NCBI GenBank assembly: GCA_031472005.1
Contig: PZJY01000001.1
Coordinates: 3,968,001 to 4,032,000, forward strand
Direction: 5' to 3'
Length of the DNA stretch: 64,000 bases
Source of the DNA: Tetracladium setigerum
Taxonomy: Eukaryota; Ascomycota; Leotiomycetes; Helotiales
The notes beneath the pieces are model-generated. The model had not been told where the DNA came from. It worked only from the letters and a program-made list of their open reading frames with translations, and did no database searches. The position numbers and the translations under genes are program-made. Each line of letters begins with the position of its first letter. Position 1 is the first letter of the stretch. Below, in pieces: positions 1-11,321 of the stretch.

Positions 1-3000
1 AATAGGAGGACGTTCAAAAGACAGAATCAAAAAGGGGGAGCAGCAGGGTTTTATATACCTTACTCTTCGTATGGACTCGTGGTGGTTTCCTCGTTAACTA
101 AAGGCCTCTCTCTCTCTCCCGGCAATTCTACTTTATTGCATGCTGCTCGTTGCTCACAGCAGTCTGGAGCTCGACGGTCAAAAGAGGCGCTGCGGCAGCT
201 CCCAAAGCAGTTAAGGGGGGTCGTGGTGCAGGGATAAAATGGGTGCAATGGGTCTTCGACATGTTCGTTAGGATGCTCAACCCGCTCTATTTTCGCAGCT
301 CTTTACGATGTTTCCCATATTATTTCGTGGCCACCAACCACTTTAGCATTTATTCCCTCCCTTCCCTTTGCAAAGGTGTGTGTGTTGTGTGTCTCGGATC
401 ATGACAGAGTTTGCAGCGGTGGCGACTATTCTGGATTTGATGCACTGCTGCTGCTTGATACGAATTCGCTTTCTTTGTCGCCCAAATTCTGTTGAGCTGG
501 AAGACCTGGACCCCGCATTGTGGAAAATAATGACTGCATAACATCGGTCGTCGCTTTTTCTAAAGACTTCCTTCCTTGCGCTTTTCCGCTTTCTCCCAGA
601 CTATCCATTGGGGGAATATGGAAGAGGGAGGCGCAGAAAAGAAAGAAGGAAGAAAAAAAGAATTTCCCGTATCTGCTCATCTCTTCATCTTCCTCTGCCT
701 CGTCCTCCACTATCAAATCCGGCAAAAAGGGGTTGTTGATCCACGGGAAAGCCTACGGAAGTAGGAGGCGGATCTCCCATTGAGTTTGGGCCCACGTTTG
801 TCCCACCACAATATCAACCACCAATTTCCTACCAAGACAGACCTTCAGCCGCAAGCGCGAAATAACAAGGGCTCCATCTCCCAATATCAAGCCTACCTAC
901 TAGATACCTATTTTTAGTTTTCACTTACTTCCTCGCCATTTGGCCCATTTCCCTCTTACGCAATCCATCTGTGAATTATTCATGATTTGACGCTGTTATG
1001 GGATCCTCAGTAAGCATAAAACCAGCCAACATCATTTACCTGATTGGTTCACAACTTCAGACCGCTCTGCAAAAGCTGTGGCAGTGTGGTGAGAGTTCTC
1101 ATCTGAGCTTACATCAGCTTCCTAGGTGAGGTATTCCAAAAAAAAAAAGGATTCACAACTATCAGCACCCAAAAGCTCTGCCCAACTACGCCACAATCTT
1201 CTATTTACCTGTGAGATTGCGACGCTGGGATCAAGCGAAAGCCAGAGGAGCCATAGAGTGGCCCTGCCGTTATGCACGTGGGGGTCGCCTTTCCCTCTCG
1301 CAAAGCGTCCGGACTCCACATTGTCCACAGAAGGCTGACAGGGCAACCAATATCGTGAGCTGAGAGCCGGAGACCAACATCGGATTCTCACCTCAGATGT
1401 AAATGAAAATGTATATCAGCTCCGGCGTTTTGCATTATGTTTCCATCGCTGTTAGAAAAGAAACCCTTAGGAGAATCATGTCAATAGACGAATCTCGCTT
1501 AGGTAGAAGCTAGTCTTAGATCATGTGGACTTCACGTGTACACTAGTCACCGCGTATTGTAGACTTGGCCAATACTACACTAGCGCTCACTTGCAGAGGA
1601 AATTGCAGAGGAATGAATAGTCTCTGAACGAAAGAAAAGGAATCATTCTTTTCAAGTTCATGAAAATATTCCATTTCACCACCTTCCGTACCTCTACCTT
1701 CAAGTGGTGGAAAGTTCACGGTTTTGTTGCACGTCGCCAAAAAGCTCGACATAAGCATAAATTTTTAGTTCAGATGCTTGTCTTCCGACGTGCAACAACA
1801 ACACCAATCCAATCACGTGAGAGCGTGAGCGAAAGAAACACCGCATTCGTGAAAACAATGGCAATAGATAACAATGACTTGAAATAATCTGGGGGTAAGA
1901 TGAGATGAGTTGAGATGAGATGTTTCTCAAGTTGTAATTAATCTCTGGTCAGGAATGGGTTCCAGTGCTGTTTGTTGAGGCGGCCTTCAACCAAAAAGTT
2001 TCAATTATCTCCACTCCCAAGAGAATGGTTTGGAATTGTCTCATGTGGTTAATAAATCTCAAAACTTTCATGGCTGAAGCCGTACTGTACATTGATTTGC
2101 TCAAGACATGGCAGATTAATTTCATACAGTCTGTAGTTTAAGCGTTTCATGATCACACAATCTCTAGCAAGACCAACCCTCGAATCAACAATTGGCGCTT
2201 GCAAGCAGCAGCAACAACCACAACAACCACAACAACAAAACCCCTTGGTGCAAGCCGAAAGACGTTAACAATACTGCTCTCAGAGGAAGCAAAATTTTTA
2301 ATTTCACCGGCTAGAATTCGACCCAAGTTGAATGATATCAGATTACTATTACTGGTAGCAACCGTGATTTGGTTAACCATAGGACGAGAAATCCGTTGTC
2401 TCCGAAGAGTAAGATCTCCATGCTGATCCGCGCCAAGAGTGACTGACCACTTCTCCCATCTCCCAAACTTATTCCTCAAGCCATTTCGTGAATCGAGTAT
2501 GAAAACCATGCGAAGAGGAGAGCCATTCTGAAGACCAAATTTCGATGAGTAATGCGGTATGAAAGAATCCCTGGTTTATTTACCACTTGCTTCTTTTCCC
2601 CGCGTTTTTCGATCGTGTGTTTCTTCCATTCTGTAATTCAACCAAGCAAAGATCGATTACTCGCGACGGACGAACTGCCCGAGTTCACGACCGATGTTGA
2701 CCTTTTCCGTAAAAAAAACCATGGTGACGTGAAAACATTCCAGCTTCCATTGCTTGATGTGAGATATCTTTCTTTTTCTGTTTCTTTTCCTTCCATCCTG
2801 TTACAGTATCCCTCTTGATTTGATCAAGAAAAAATGCAGTTTTGGATTGGCTCTTGGTGGTGGAAAGTCCAGTCACTCAGAGACCCAATGAGGATGGATG
2901 TATCCTTCTCCCATCATAGGTAAGGTAATTGAACATCCATTTCCAGTGTGCAGACCTCAAGCAGAAGACAAGATGAGCTGCTTTACTTCCCCGCAAAAAC

Positions 3001-3137
3001 AAATAGGCCTAAGTCCCCGCAGTGCGACCCGAATATATGGGCCAGGTTTTTGGTTGTGTTGTCCCTAAAACCGAGGAGGAACTAATGAGGTTTTGTTATA
3101 TCACGAGTTATCCGTTCATGTCTTCCACCTTCCATCT
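1..3137. other. Gene-free stretch with simple repeats
   Basis: I find no open frame here with recognisable protein features or a consistent splice structure, on either strand. The stretch holds an A10 run near 1139, a GATGA-rich purine run near 1898-1922, and a CAA/CAACAAC microsatellite near 2206-2238. It lies beyond the 3' end of the leftmost minus-strand gene, so part of it is probably 3' untranslated and intergenic DNA. A gene with many small exons could still be hidden. Confidence 0.5.
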
Positions 3138-4566
3138 TTATCTACCGACGCCGCCTCCATTCCTTCCTAACCGGCGTCGGCGTCTTTCTTCTTCCTGTTG
3201 CCTTAAATCCCGGTAGAAGGCAGCTTCGGGGTCTTCGTCTCCGTCTTCTATGATGCCACATCCTTGAGATTCATGGTGAGTGCCATGAGCCGAATCATAT
3301 CCGTCGAGCTTGAACGATGGCGGAGGTATACTTGGGCATGAAGTCAGGTTACTGGGCGTATTTTCAATAGTTCGTCGGGACTCTTCAAAACATGGCGGAG
3401 GTATGGCTGGTCCTGAAGTCGTATTGGGTGCATTTTCGATAGTTAGTCGGGTTTGTTGAAACCATGAAATTGTGGGGGGTTGCTATCAAAAACTTCCCCT
3501 CTTCGCGTTTCAGTGAAACCAGATGTTATCGCAGGCACTTCATTCATGAATCTGGTGTTGGGATATAGATTCGTTGGTTCCTGAAATGAAGTGGGACCCG
3601 GCGATATGGAGTTTGGTTGATCTGATGTCCCAGATACTTCATTCATGAATCTGGTGTTGGGATAGGGATTCGTTGGTTCCTGGAATGAGTTGTAATCGGG
3701 AGGCACGAACTTAGGCTGATCCGATATCGTAGCCACTTCATTCATGAATCTAGCGTTGGGATATGAATTGTTTGATTCCTGGAATGAAATGGAATTCGGT
3801 GACACGTAGTTTGGCTGATCCTGATGAAAGAGAGTGGGTTTGATCGGCTCCACGTTACCGAATCTGAGAGATGGGGACGTCTCTGATGAAATCAAACCTC
3901 GAGACACTTCCGTGCTAATAGTGCACGGAAAGCTGTCATGGGAGTATGCGGGAGGTTGAGCTGTTGGAGTAACTTGTTAGATGAAAGTATCGGGAGGTGA
4001 AGTCTTGCGTACGTACTGAATTCTCCAACAATAGAAAGTTTTGACGAACTTCTCCTACGGCCCATCACCATCAACTCGGCATTCTCAAACACCGTACCTG
4101 TAGTAAGTTCTCTGAGTGGTTGAAGAGCTTCCATCTGACGCATGTAGGCAATCTCCGCATTGAGAGCTGCATGATGCTGTTGCAAATTTGGAGTACGTCT
4201 TGAGAAGGCCACGGAGTCGCCTAAGATCCATTTCACTCTCCCTTGGAATGGAACTTTTCCACCATGGGCTTCCTTTCTACATCCTTCTAGAAGCCGGCCG
4301 ATTTCGATGATGATGTTGCTTGTTTGTGCAATGATTCCATCAAGTCGCTTTAGAGTCTGGGGGTTCATCGAGAGCTGCTTCAAATGCTGTGTGCGTAGAT
4401 TGACGGCAAACTGCAAATCCTCGTCAACTCGGCAAACGAGATCAAGGCATGTCTTCACATCCTCCGGTGTATTTCGAATCTCGTACGCAAATCGCGCGAA
4501 GGTCACAGCCGTGTTTACTGCAGCTGCGAGACCAGACGCAACGGCAACTGTGATGGGCTCTGGCAT
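3138..4566 (-). CDS. Small helical HeLo/SesA-like protein with two tandem-repeat blocks; one-base frame break
   Basis: Exon 1 is 4566-4017 (ATG at 4566) and exon 2 is 3960-3138. The 56-nt intron has donor GTACGT, a TCTAAC branch and acceptor CAACAG. Residues 1-140 are alpha-helical and hydrophobic at the start (MPEPITVAVASGLAAAVNTA), resembling the HeLo-like/SesA N-terminal domains of fungal STAND and cell-death proteins; this is an inference from pattern only. The middle holds three 33-residue repeats ending in YPNTRFMNEV (DNA period exactly 99 bp from 3538). The first frame stops at 3443, but reading +1 across the G6 run at 3474-3479 opens about 110 more residues. These contain two copies of a 25-residue TIENxP...IPPPxF repeat (75-bp period) and end in a basic tail at 3138. 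With one base restored the protein is about 457 residues. No NACHT or NB-ARC module follows, so it is not a full STAND protein. Function unknown. Confidence 0.6.
3317..3834 (-). repeat. Coding tandem repeats: 3 x 99 bp and 2 x 75 bp
   Basis: CTTCATTCATGAATCT recurs at 3538 and 3637, with a near copy at 3736, giving an exact 99-bp period. This encodes three 33-residue units. A second pair with ATGGCGGAGGTAT at 3317 and 3392 has a 75-bp period. All periods are multiples of three, and unit sequences differ mainly at scattered positions, so the arrays look maintained as protein repeats rather than as junk DNA. Confidence 0.9.
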
Positions 4567-5316
4567 GGCGAAAGCTCTCGCTTAAGATTTTAATCCGGTG
4601 AACTGAATTTTAATTGCTGTGAATTGGATAGCAACAGGAAATGTGTTTGAAATGTGTTTGAAATGTGTTGATCATTAGCAACTACAATTGACTTACTGCC
4701 TGCCGCCTATTAAATCTGGACAAAGTTGGTATTGGCTACATAGCAGAGGAGCTGAGAGAACATGAAGTCTCAGCTGAAGGTGGCTGCAGCCATAATTCCC
4801 CATGTTTTCTCATTGTTCACACACCACCGGAAAGGCCAAGGGCTGAGACCAAGGCGCTTCACTGTGGTATCACAGCTGTACTTTTCATCACAATTGTGAT
4901 AGGTTTTTTGCCGTCGGCTTTCTGATAATGTGAAGTGATATGCATGACTAGCGCAAAATAATTGACAAGTGAGGAGGTTTCAACAATGCCGAAGTAAGAC
5001 TTACTTGCCGTCCTACTTACGCTTTCCTCTGCCGGTGACAGACCTCGAACTATTTCAATACAACTCAAACCGTATTCTGACTCTGATAACTTATTCGTTC
5101 GGCTAATATCACCGTGAACAAAACATCAAGTAAGACATGACATGATAATTGAGACTATCACGGCAGAGGTGACCCCAAACCTGGAATAGAGTAGAAAATG
5201 CTAGATAAAACTATTCGTTCTCTCAAAGCCTGAATATTATACCTCTTGAATAGTTATTCAAGTGCAGAGCTCAACACACGTGCGATCCAAAACCAACCAA
5301 CATCCACATCGATACA
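4567..5316. other. Intergenic, no gene seen
   Basis: This lies between two minus-strand genes and should carry the promoter of the repeat protein and the 3' end of the membrane protein. Frames here are short and without recognisable features. AAATGTGTTTG is directly repeated near 4637-4660. Confidence 0.6.
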
Positions 5317-6647
5317 TCACACCTTGGCGACAACAGAGGCAGACACCTCTCTCAGCTTAAGCTTGCCATTCCTATTGACTTGCTCACCCAGTGCAGGGAA
5401 AGGTACGAATAGTCTCTCCATGCTACTTCCAGCCGCCTCATCCCGCGTAGACACATTCCAAGTAAACTTCCAGACAGAAGGCTGTGAGAACAGGAGCAAT
5501 CCAAGTTGACCGCCCTCGAAAAGGATTGCACTGAGATTATTTTCTTGCGTGCGTTGACTTTCGACGCCAGTATTGATGAATGGCTTGAGAACTGAGTTGA
5601 TGACGGCAACGATCCGGCCAATTTCTATTTGTAGGTTTCTCTCATCCGCTTTCGGTGCTTCGCGACTTGTACGTGAAGGCTCGAGAAGGAAAGCAGAGAG
5701 ATGGCGCCACTTCATAAATGCTTTGTCAAATACTGCTTGCTGATTAGCGTTCGCTCTGAACAGTTGGTCTCACGAGACGAGAATGAATTCTTGCACCTAC
5801 CCTCTTCAGCCCCGCCCACATTCTGAACCGGCGGAATTGTTTTCAGAAAGGCAACGATTTGAGGTGGTAGTAGACTCAGCTCCGACCTGGGTAGAAAATC
5901 CAAACTACCAAATAATACTTTGGCAACTACCTCCCTGATGGCCAGAGGTCGAGTCCTTGGGTCTATCAAAAGTGTCACGATGTCGGGCACATGCGGTTCT
6001 GCGAAATAGTTCGCTTCGGCCAATGCGTTCTCCAACGTAGCCTGGGACCAGATAGAAGCTTTCGAATGATAGTTATTTTCCACGTGTTGGTCAATCAGCT
6101 CGTTCAGATCTTGCATCGATTTACGGAGTTGAGAGTCATCGGCCCGATCAAGGAGTAATTCATCGAGAGCAGAAGGTCCAGAAACTCCATCTTGGTAGCT
6201 CTTCTCAGTGGTGAGATGGCTAGAGCTACGATGACGGCGGTGTTTGGGTGAACGTTTCTTCATGAGCAGGAATGCCAACAGTAGAGCGAGGCAAACTCCA
6301 ATTAAGAACGTACCAACGCCTACGCCCGCTACAGCTCCTTTTGATAGACCAGCTTCTGGAGGACCTGGTGTGGGGTCAGACGTTTGGGTTGGAGTTGTAA
6401 TACTTGTAGAAACGGAGTTTGTTAGTGGATGAGTCGTTGTAGTAATTGTGCTGGGTGTGGAGGAAGAGCTTGTTGATGTATTGCTCGATGTATTGCTCGA
6501 TGTAAAAGATTCAGTGGTCGAAGTGGAGGCAGGGTCTCGTTGTATAATGCTGCGTTTATCAGGTAAGATTGCACCGCTTGAGGAAGGAGAGCGTCCTGGT
6601 TGTGTCAGGGGATCGTCTGGCTCTTTTTTCTCGATATGGTGATACAT
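5317..6647 (-). CDS. Single-pass membrane protein, Ser/Thr-rich N-terminal region
   Basis: Exon 1 is 6647-5801 and exon 2 is 5732-5317, 420 residues; intron donor GTAGGT, acceptor CAG at 5735-5733 (an AAG three bases earlier is also in frame). Residues about 40-95 are Ser/Thr-rich and low in complexity (SSNTSSNTSTSSSSTPSTI), as in fungal surface proteins. One transmembrane helix follows (GAVAGVGVGTFLIGVCLALL, then MKK and a basic RHRRHRSS stop-transfer). The C-terminal 260 residues look globular and cytoplasmic. There is no N-terminal signal peptide; the helix probably acts as signal-anchor. This architecture (Ser/Thr stretch, TM, conserved fungal cytoplasmic domain) is common among Leotiomycete and Sordariomycete hypothetical proteins. 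Function unknown. It lies in tandem with the repeat protein downstream. Confidence 0.7.
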
Positions 6648-7543
6648 TCTGGAGTGTCGAAGAATGGAGATACTGTGTGGAGCGAGACTGAATGGGAGTC
6701 AAGTCCTTAAGCTTCGAGAGAGATCAGCTTCACTAGCCTTTCAACAAAACAAGACTGACATTCATGTCTGTCATCTGTGCAGCTGAATTCGACCGGCATC
6801 TCTCCGCTCTGTTCCAGTTGGGGGTTTCTCCGTAGATGTGCATCGAGTATCCTTACAATATTTGGATTTACGCCTCACACGCCTTTTCGTACGACAAGGA
6901 TGAAGATATTTTTTGCACTTTCGACCATGACATTTAGAAAAGAAGCTACAAGTATCAGAAGTGAACCCATGTGGCTTTATTGTGACACCACACTCTTTAT
7001 TTTAGAGTTGTTTTCTCACTCATTGTCCACTCCTTGCCTCCTCATTTCCATTATTGTGCGCCATGTTTCTCATTCTCAAAGTCTTGGCACGTTGTTTTCT
7101 CATTCTCAAGATCATTACCCTCTTCGCTTCACACTCTCTACTTTGACTTTTAGAATCTTGGAGAAGAAAAAAGCAAGTACTCATGTCTTATTTCCGAGCG
7201 TTTGCTTCCGGTGGGAAAGAAGCTGCAGGCATTAAAGCCCGCATTGGATTATAGTCTTCCAAATCCCGGTGCTTACACTCGATCTCGATGCCAACAGTTG
7301 CAAGGTTGAAAGCCTTCTGTCAATAACACGAAGTACTAACCTTATTTGTGGGATATATTTATTTGTCAAATATAGATGATAGGCGCGATTCAGCTGCTTG
7401 AAGTCTCAGTTTGTGCTTTCTCAGCTCTTTCTGACCAAGTATAAGACAAAAATCCAGTTTCGTTGTGCCAGTCTTTCCCCTTTCACCTGGGATATAACGA
7501 GTTGTGAGAAGCCTTGATCAAACCTCTCTCAACTACCGCTGTA
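6648..7543. other. Intergenic between divergent genes
   Basis: This is the upstream region of both the minus-strand membrane protein and the plus-strand Hsp70-like gene. A 152-codon plus-strand frame (6777-7235) has no recognisable features and includes a direct repeat of TTTCTCATTCTCAA (near 7067 and 7092). I do not call it a gene. Confidence 0.6.
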
Positions 7544-9649
7544 ATGGCCCAGTCAATAGCGAAAATCCAGGATGATAAGCCTGATCTGGTGGTGGGCGTG
7601 GATTTTGGCATGACCTATACTGGTGCGCTTTCCCGGTCCGAAATTCCACAAAACTAATTTGAATAGGAGTTGCATGGACAAATCTCCAGAATCTCACGCA
7701 GTCAACGAACGATTGGCCGAGTCTTGGTGATTCGCACGAATCCAAAGTCCCAACGAAACTCGTCTACTCCCCACAAGGAACCGTTCTACGCTGGGGCTTT
7801 CTCTGCGAAGATGAAGATGGTGAAGACATGGACGAGATTAAGGAGATGTTCAAAATCTACCTGGATCAAGATATGATTGACGAAGGACGGCGCCAAGGTT
7901 TACAGGACATTCCATCTGTCGAAGAGACCAAGCGACTTGTGGCAGATTATTTGAGAGTGGTTTATGCGCATGTGAAGAGGAGTATAGAAGGTAATATTGG
8001 GAGCTGGAGGGACATGAAAGTAGAGTTTATCTTCAGCATGCCGACAACTTGGCAGAGTTCCAACATCACCACAAATTTTGAGCTCGCCATCCGCGCCGCA
8101 GGTTTCGGAGAAGAGAATCGCACTAAACATTCCGCTAAACTCGAACTCACTGAAGCTGAAGCGGCTGCAGTATATGTAGCAGGAAATCCCCAGGTCAAGT
8201 TCTCTCCAGGGGATATTCTCTTGGTGTGCGATGCTGGCGGAGGCACAACGGATCTTGGGCTCATAGAAGTGATGAACACAGATCCACAAGCGCCTTCGTT
8301 GAAACAAGTCAATGCCGTAAAAGGCGTTGGAATAGGGAGCACGATGATTGACAGGGCCTTTCGCCACCTGGTACAGAAAAGACTCGATGAACACCCAGAT
8401 GGGCAGACGGCTTTACCACACAACTTGGCCCTCAAACTCTCCCGCAGCACGGCTTTCCTATCTATCAAACACAATTTTGGGGCCGCGAGTGGCGATCAAC
8501 CTGTCTATAAACTTGCTTTAGACAGACTTGGGCTAGGTATAAGTCAGGAGTTCTCGCATCCTGGCTTGAGAATCGAGAGAGGCCGCATGATTTTCTCGAA
8601 AGTCGAGATCCAGCGGTTATTTGACATCCAAATTGGAGGTATGGTTCGCCGAATTGACGAACAATTGACCTGGATGTCGATCAACAAAAGCAATCAATTT
8701 GTTAAATATCTGGTTCTATCGGGCGGGTTAGGAGGGTCTCCCTATGTGAAGACTCAACTTGACGCAAGATATGCACGAACGAATATATCGATCATTCGCA
8801 GCCAAGAACCACGATTGTCAGTGGTGAAAGGGTTGGTCATGGACAGAAGACAAAAGCTCATGACCGGAACTGCTGCTCTCAAAACACGAATTGCCAGAGC
8901 TAGTTATGGAGTTCTCTGTCGTCAGATCTATAACCCGGAACTCCACTTTGGGGCCGACGTTGAGACCGACGTGTACAACAAGTCTCAAAGATGGGCATTG
9001 AACCAAGTAGATTGGCTTATTAGAAAGGTAAGCATTTTGATTTTTGGGGATTGAACATATAATTGAGGTTGCCAATTTTTCATCAAAGCGAGGTATACTG
9101 CTAAGACGAAACAGGGCGACACAATCAACACCGATTCAGCCATCGAAAGTGTGTTTACCAGAAAAATTAAACCCGGGACCCGAGCCGAAAATGGGATACT
9201 ACCATTATAATTTCGCACAATGAGCGGAATGCTCTACCCAGGATGATGAAACAAGGTTTGTTTATCCACGATCAAAATCGGGCTGGTCGAGGAGCTTTGA
9301 GAGTGTGACAAGACTGACATACACGATAGCGGGTGCTATCAAGCTTTGCAATGTCCAAGCAAACTTTTCCGAAGTCTCTCAAAACGAGTTCGATCACAAA
9401 AACAAGCACTGCTGGCAAGGGCGGGCATACTATCTTGCGACCTTTACAGTTCGTGTCATAATTGCTCCTGCAGATCTGAAGTTTGAACTCTGGTTCCGGG
9501 GTCAAAAGTACAACCGCTCCCATGACCCAATTGCGATACAATGGGACCCAGCGGGGGCATCAGCTCGGCCGCCAACTGCAAATAAGGATAATGAGGAGCA
9601 CCAGGGCACTGATGGAATTTGGGAGAGTAGGGGCAGAAATAACACTTGA
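7544..9649 (+). CDS. Fungal Hsp70-like ATPase; one-base frame break in exon 3
   Basis: Exons are 7544-7622, 7667-9027, 9115-9255 and 9330-9649, about 633 residues. Introns are 44, 87 and 74 nt with GT-AG ends and matching phases. Actin/Hsp70 ATPase landmarks are in order: phosphate-1 loop VVGVDFGMTYTGVAW (Met replaces the usual Thr of GTT), phosphate-2 LLVCDAGGGTTDLGL, and adenosine motif YLVLSGGLGGSPYVK. There is no canonical substrate-binding domain or EEVD tail, as is usual for this expanded fungal family, whose functions are mostly unknown. In exon 3 the frame reads TRKIKPG up to 9177 and then KWDTTIIISHN in the next frame, so one base is missing at the G3 run 9175-9177. Both sides are conserved-looking, so either the allele is broken or the consensus dropped a G. 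The closing LKFELWF segment is intact. Confidence 0.8.
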
Positions 9650-10058
9650 TCGCCTGAAATTATCCGTGGGAGTCTCAAAGCAATTGTTTCTTGTGTCAAT
9701 AAATTTTGTTAAGAGCAAATCCTTCCTTTACTTTCTTGCCACAAACAAAGAACAAAATGTACTTACGAATTGTATCATGATTAATCGTAGTATGCCTTTC
9801 CATCTGATGCTGGCAAAGTGTCCCGTTTCTTCACCTCGATACCCTCAAGTTGCAGGAGCATTGGATTTGTAGGCCACAATTGAAAAAGTGAAGTGACTTC
9901 TATGATCAGGCGTAATCTAGTAGATGAGGTTTCAGCAATATTAGTGTGCGCCTGCATCAAAGAAGCACACCGACAACAAGCGTTTACCATATCACGTCAA
10001 TGCCCACTTCTATTCCATCGCCCTCCTTTCACAATTCGCCATAAACAATTTACACACC
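9650..10058. other. Convergent 3' ends, no gene
   Basis: This sits between the 3' ends of the Hsp70-like gene and the minus-strand propeller gene. Only short frames are present. Confidence 0.6.
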
Positions 10059-11321
10059 TCAATCCACTTCTTTGGTGGCAAACCTGACCATAGCAGCCAA
10101 CACACCACCCGTCATCCCTCCCTCACTCCAACTAATCATCAAATCCCCCTTCCCCGTCCAATCCCCGGCCCAAGGATGAGGATAAACACAATACCTGAAA
10201 TCGAACATCCCCTTGTCCTCTTTTGAGTTCAATGCATACAGTTTCAGATCTTTCAACTCGAAGACTTCCCAAGGACCCTGTGGGGACCTAGCTCTGCCAA
10301 TCTGCACAGCTGAATCGCCTTGAGCATTGTTCCCAACGAACATGTATTCGTAGGTGGATTGGCTGTCGAACATGGTGGTTTGGAAGATTTGTCCGTGTTG
10401 CATATCTGTGAGAATGGTTGCGAGAGTGTGGATATCTGGTGTGAAGGCATTCCCGTTCCAGTATTCGTATAACGTCCTGTCGCGGGGATAGTGAATAGGA
10501 ACGCGCGCAAGCACGATATCTTTTTGATGGTTTGGGCTGGAGGTTCCTCTGTGGCCGTAGGCGAAAATATAAACACCATCGGATATTATGCAGAAGGATC
10601 CAAATCTCGGCTCATCAGTCTGTGATTAAATTAGCCTTTTTTCCCCAGAGATTATTCGTAGCAAATCTGAGTACTTGCAAGGAAAACGGCATGATCTTTG
10701 GAAGTTGGATTGTCTGTTAGATTGATGTGTGAATCAGAGTGTAAACAGATAATCTCTGCAACCCCGGTGTATTGGTAGACATCTGTCGGCCCTCCATTCA
10801 GGCTATCCTTCCACATCTCATAGAACGTCCAACCGTATGTGTTGGCTGTGCCTGGATAGCAACCACTCTCAACAATCCCGCTGAAGGCCCATATTTTTAA
10901 TCTGGTTGTTGGAGTGTCTACATCATGTATTTGCTTCTCGATCAAATTGGTAACAACACCTTCCCCATCGAAGGCAACCGGCCTACCACTGGGTCCATAC
11001 TGAGTCAAGTATTGTGTGACTGTGGGATTGCGCAAATTACGAGCTTGTTGCATAATCCCACATGTGTTGTTGGAGACCTTGAGGAAATCTCCCTTGAGAT
11101 TGTGGCAGAATGTGTCACCGAACTGGAAGAGGGTAAGGCCATTGGAGAGAACAGTTGAACGACCAATATCGCGGGGATACCAGTTATCAGAGGCTGAAGA
11201 AAAGGGTTAATAACTCTTGTGATGAGGGAGGACAAGCAGCGAACTTGCAATCTCGAATGTGCCCAAGGGCTGTACATGATAAGACCTTTGGTGGCCATTC
11301 CAACTTTCTTTCTGGTGCCAT
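10059..11321 (-). CDS. Beta-propeller protein, DUF4185-like, with two GC-AG introns
   Basis: My model is exons 11321-11249, 11193-10679 and 10619-10059, 382 residues. Conserved-looking blocks are SSDNWYPRDIGRS, FQFGDTFCHN, DEPRFGSFCIISDGVYIFAY, YEYWNGNAF, GRARSPQGPWEVFEL and WTGKGDLMISWSEGG. These resemble the five-bladed propeller fold of DUF4185/glycosidase-like proteins (GH43/GH68-like clan); I am moderately sure. No signal peptide follows the ATG at 11321. Both exon junctions only stay in frame if introns start at GCAAGT (11248 and 10678) and end at CAG (11194, 10620). The GT four bases later breaks the frame in both. An alternative first donor is GTCCTC at 11233, giving a 40-nt intron. 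Enzymatic activity cannot be stated. Confidence 0.6.

Noticed and set aside
6777..7235. 152-codon plus-strand frame
   Set aside because: Residue make-up is erratic, a direct DNA repeat drives part of it, and no domain or splice context supports it.
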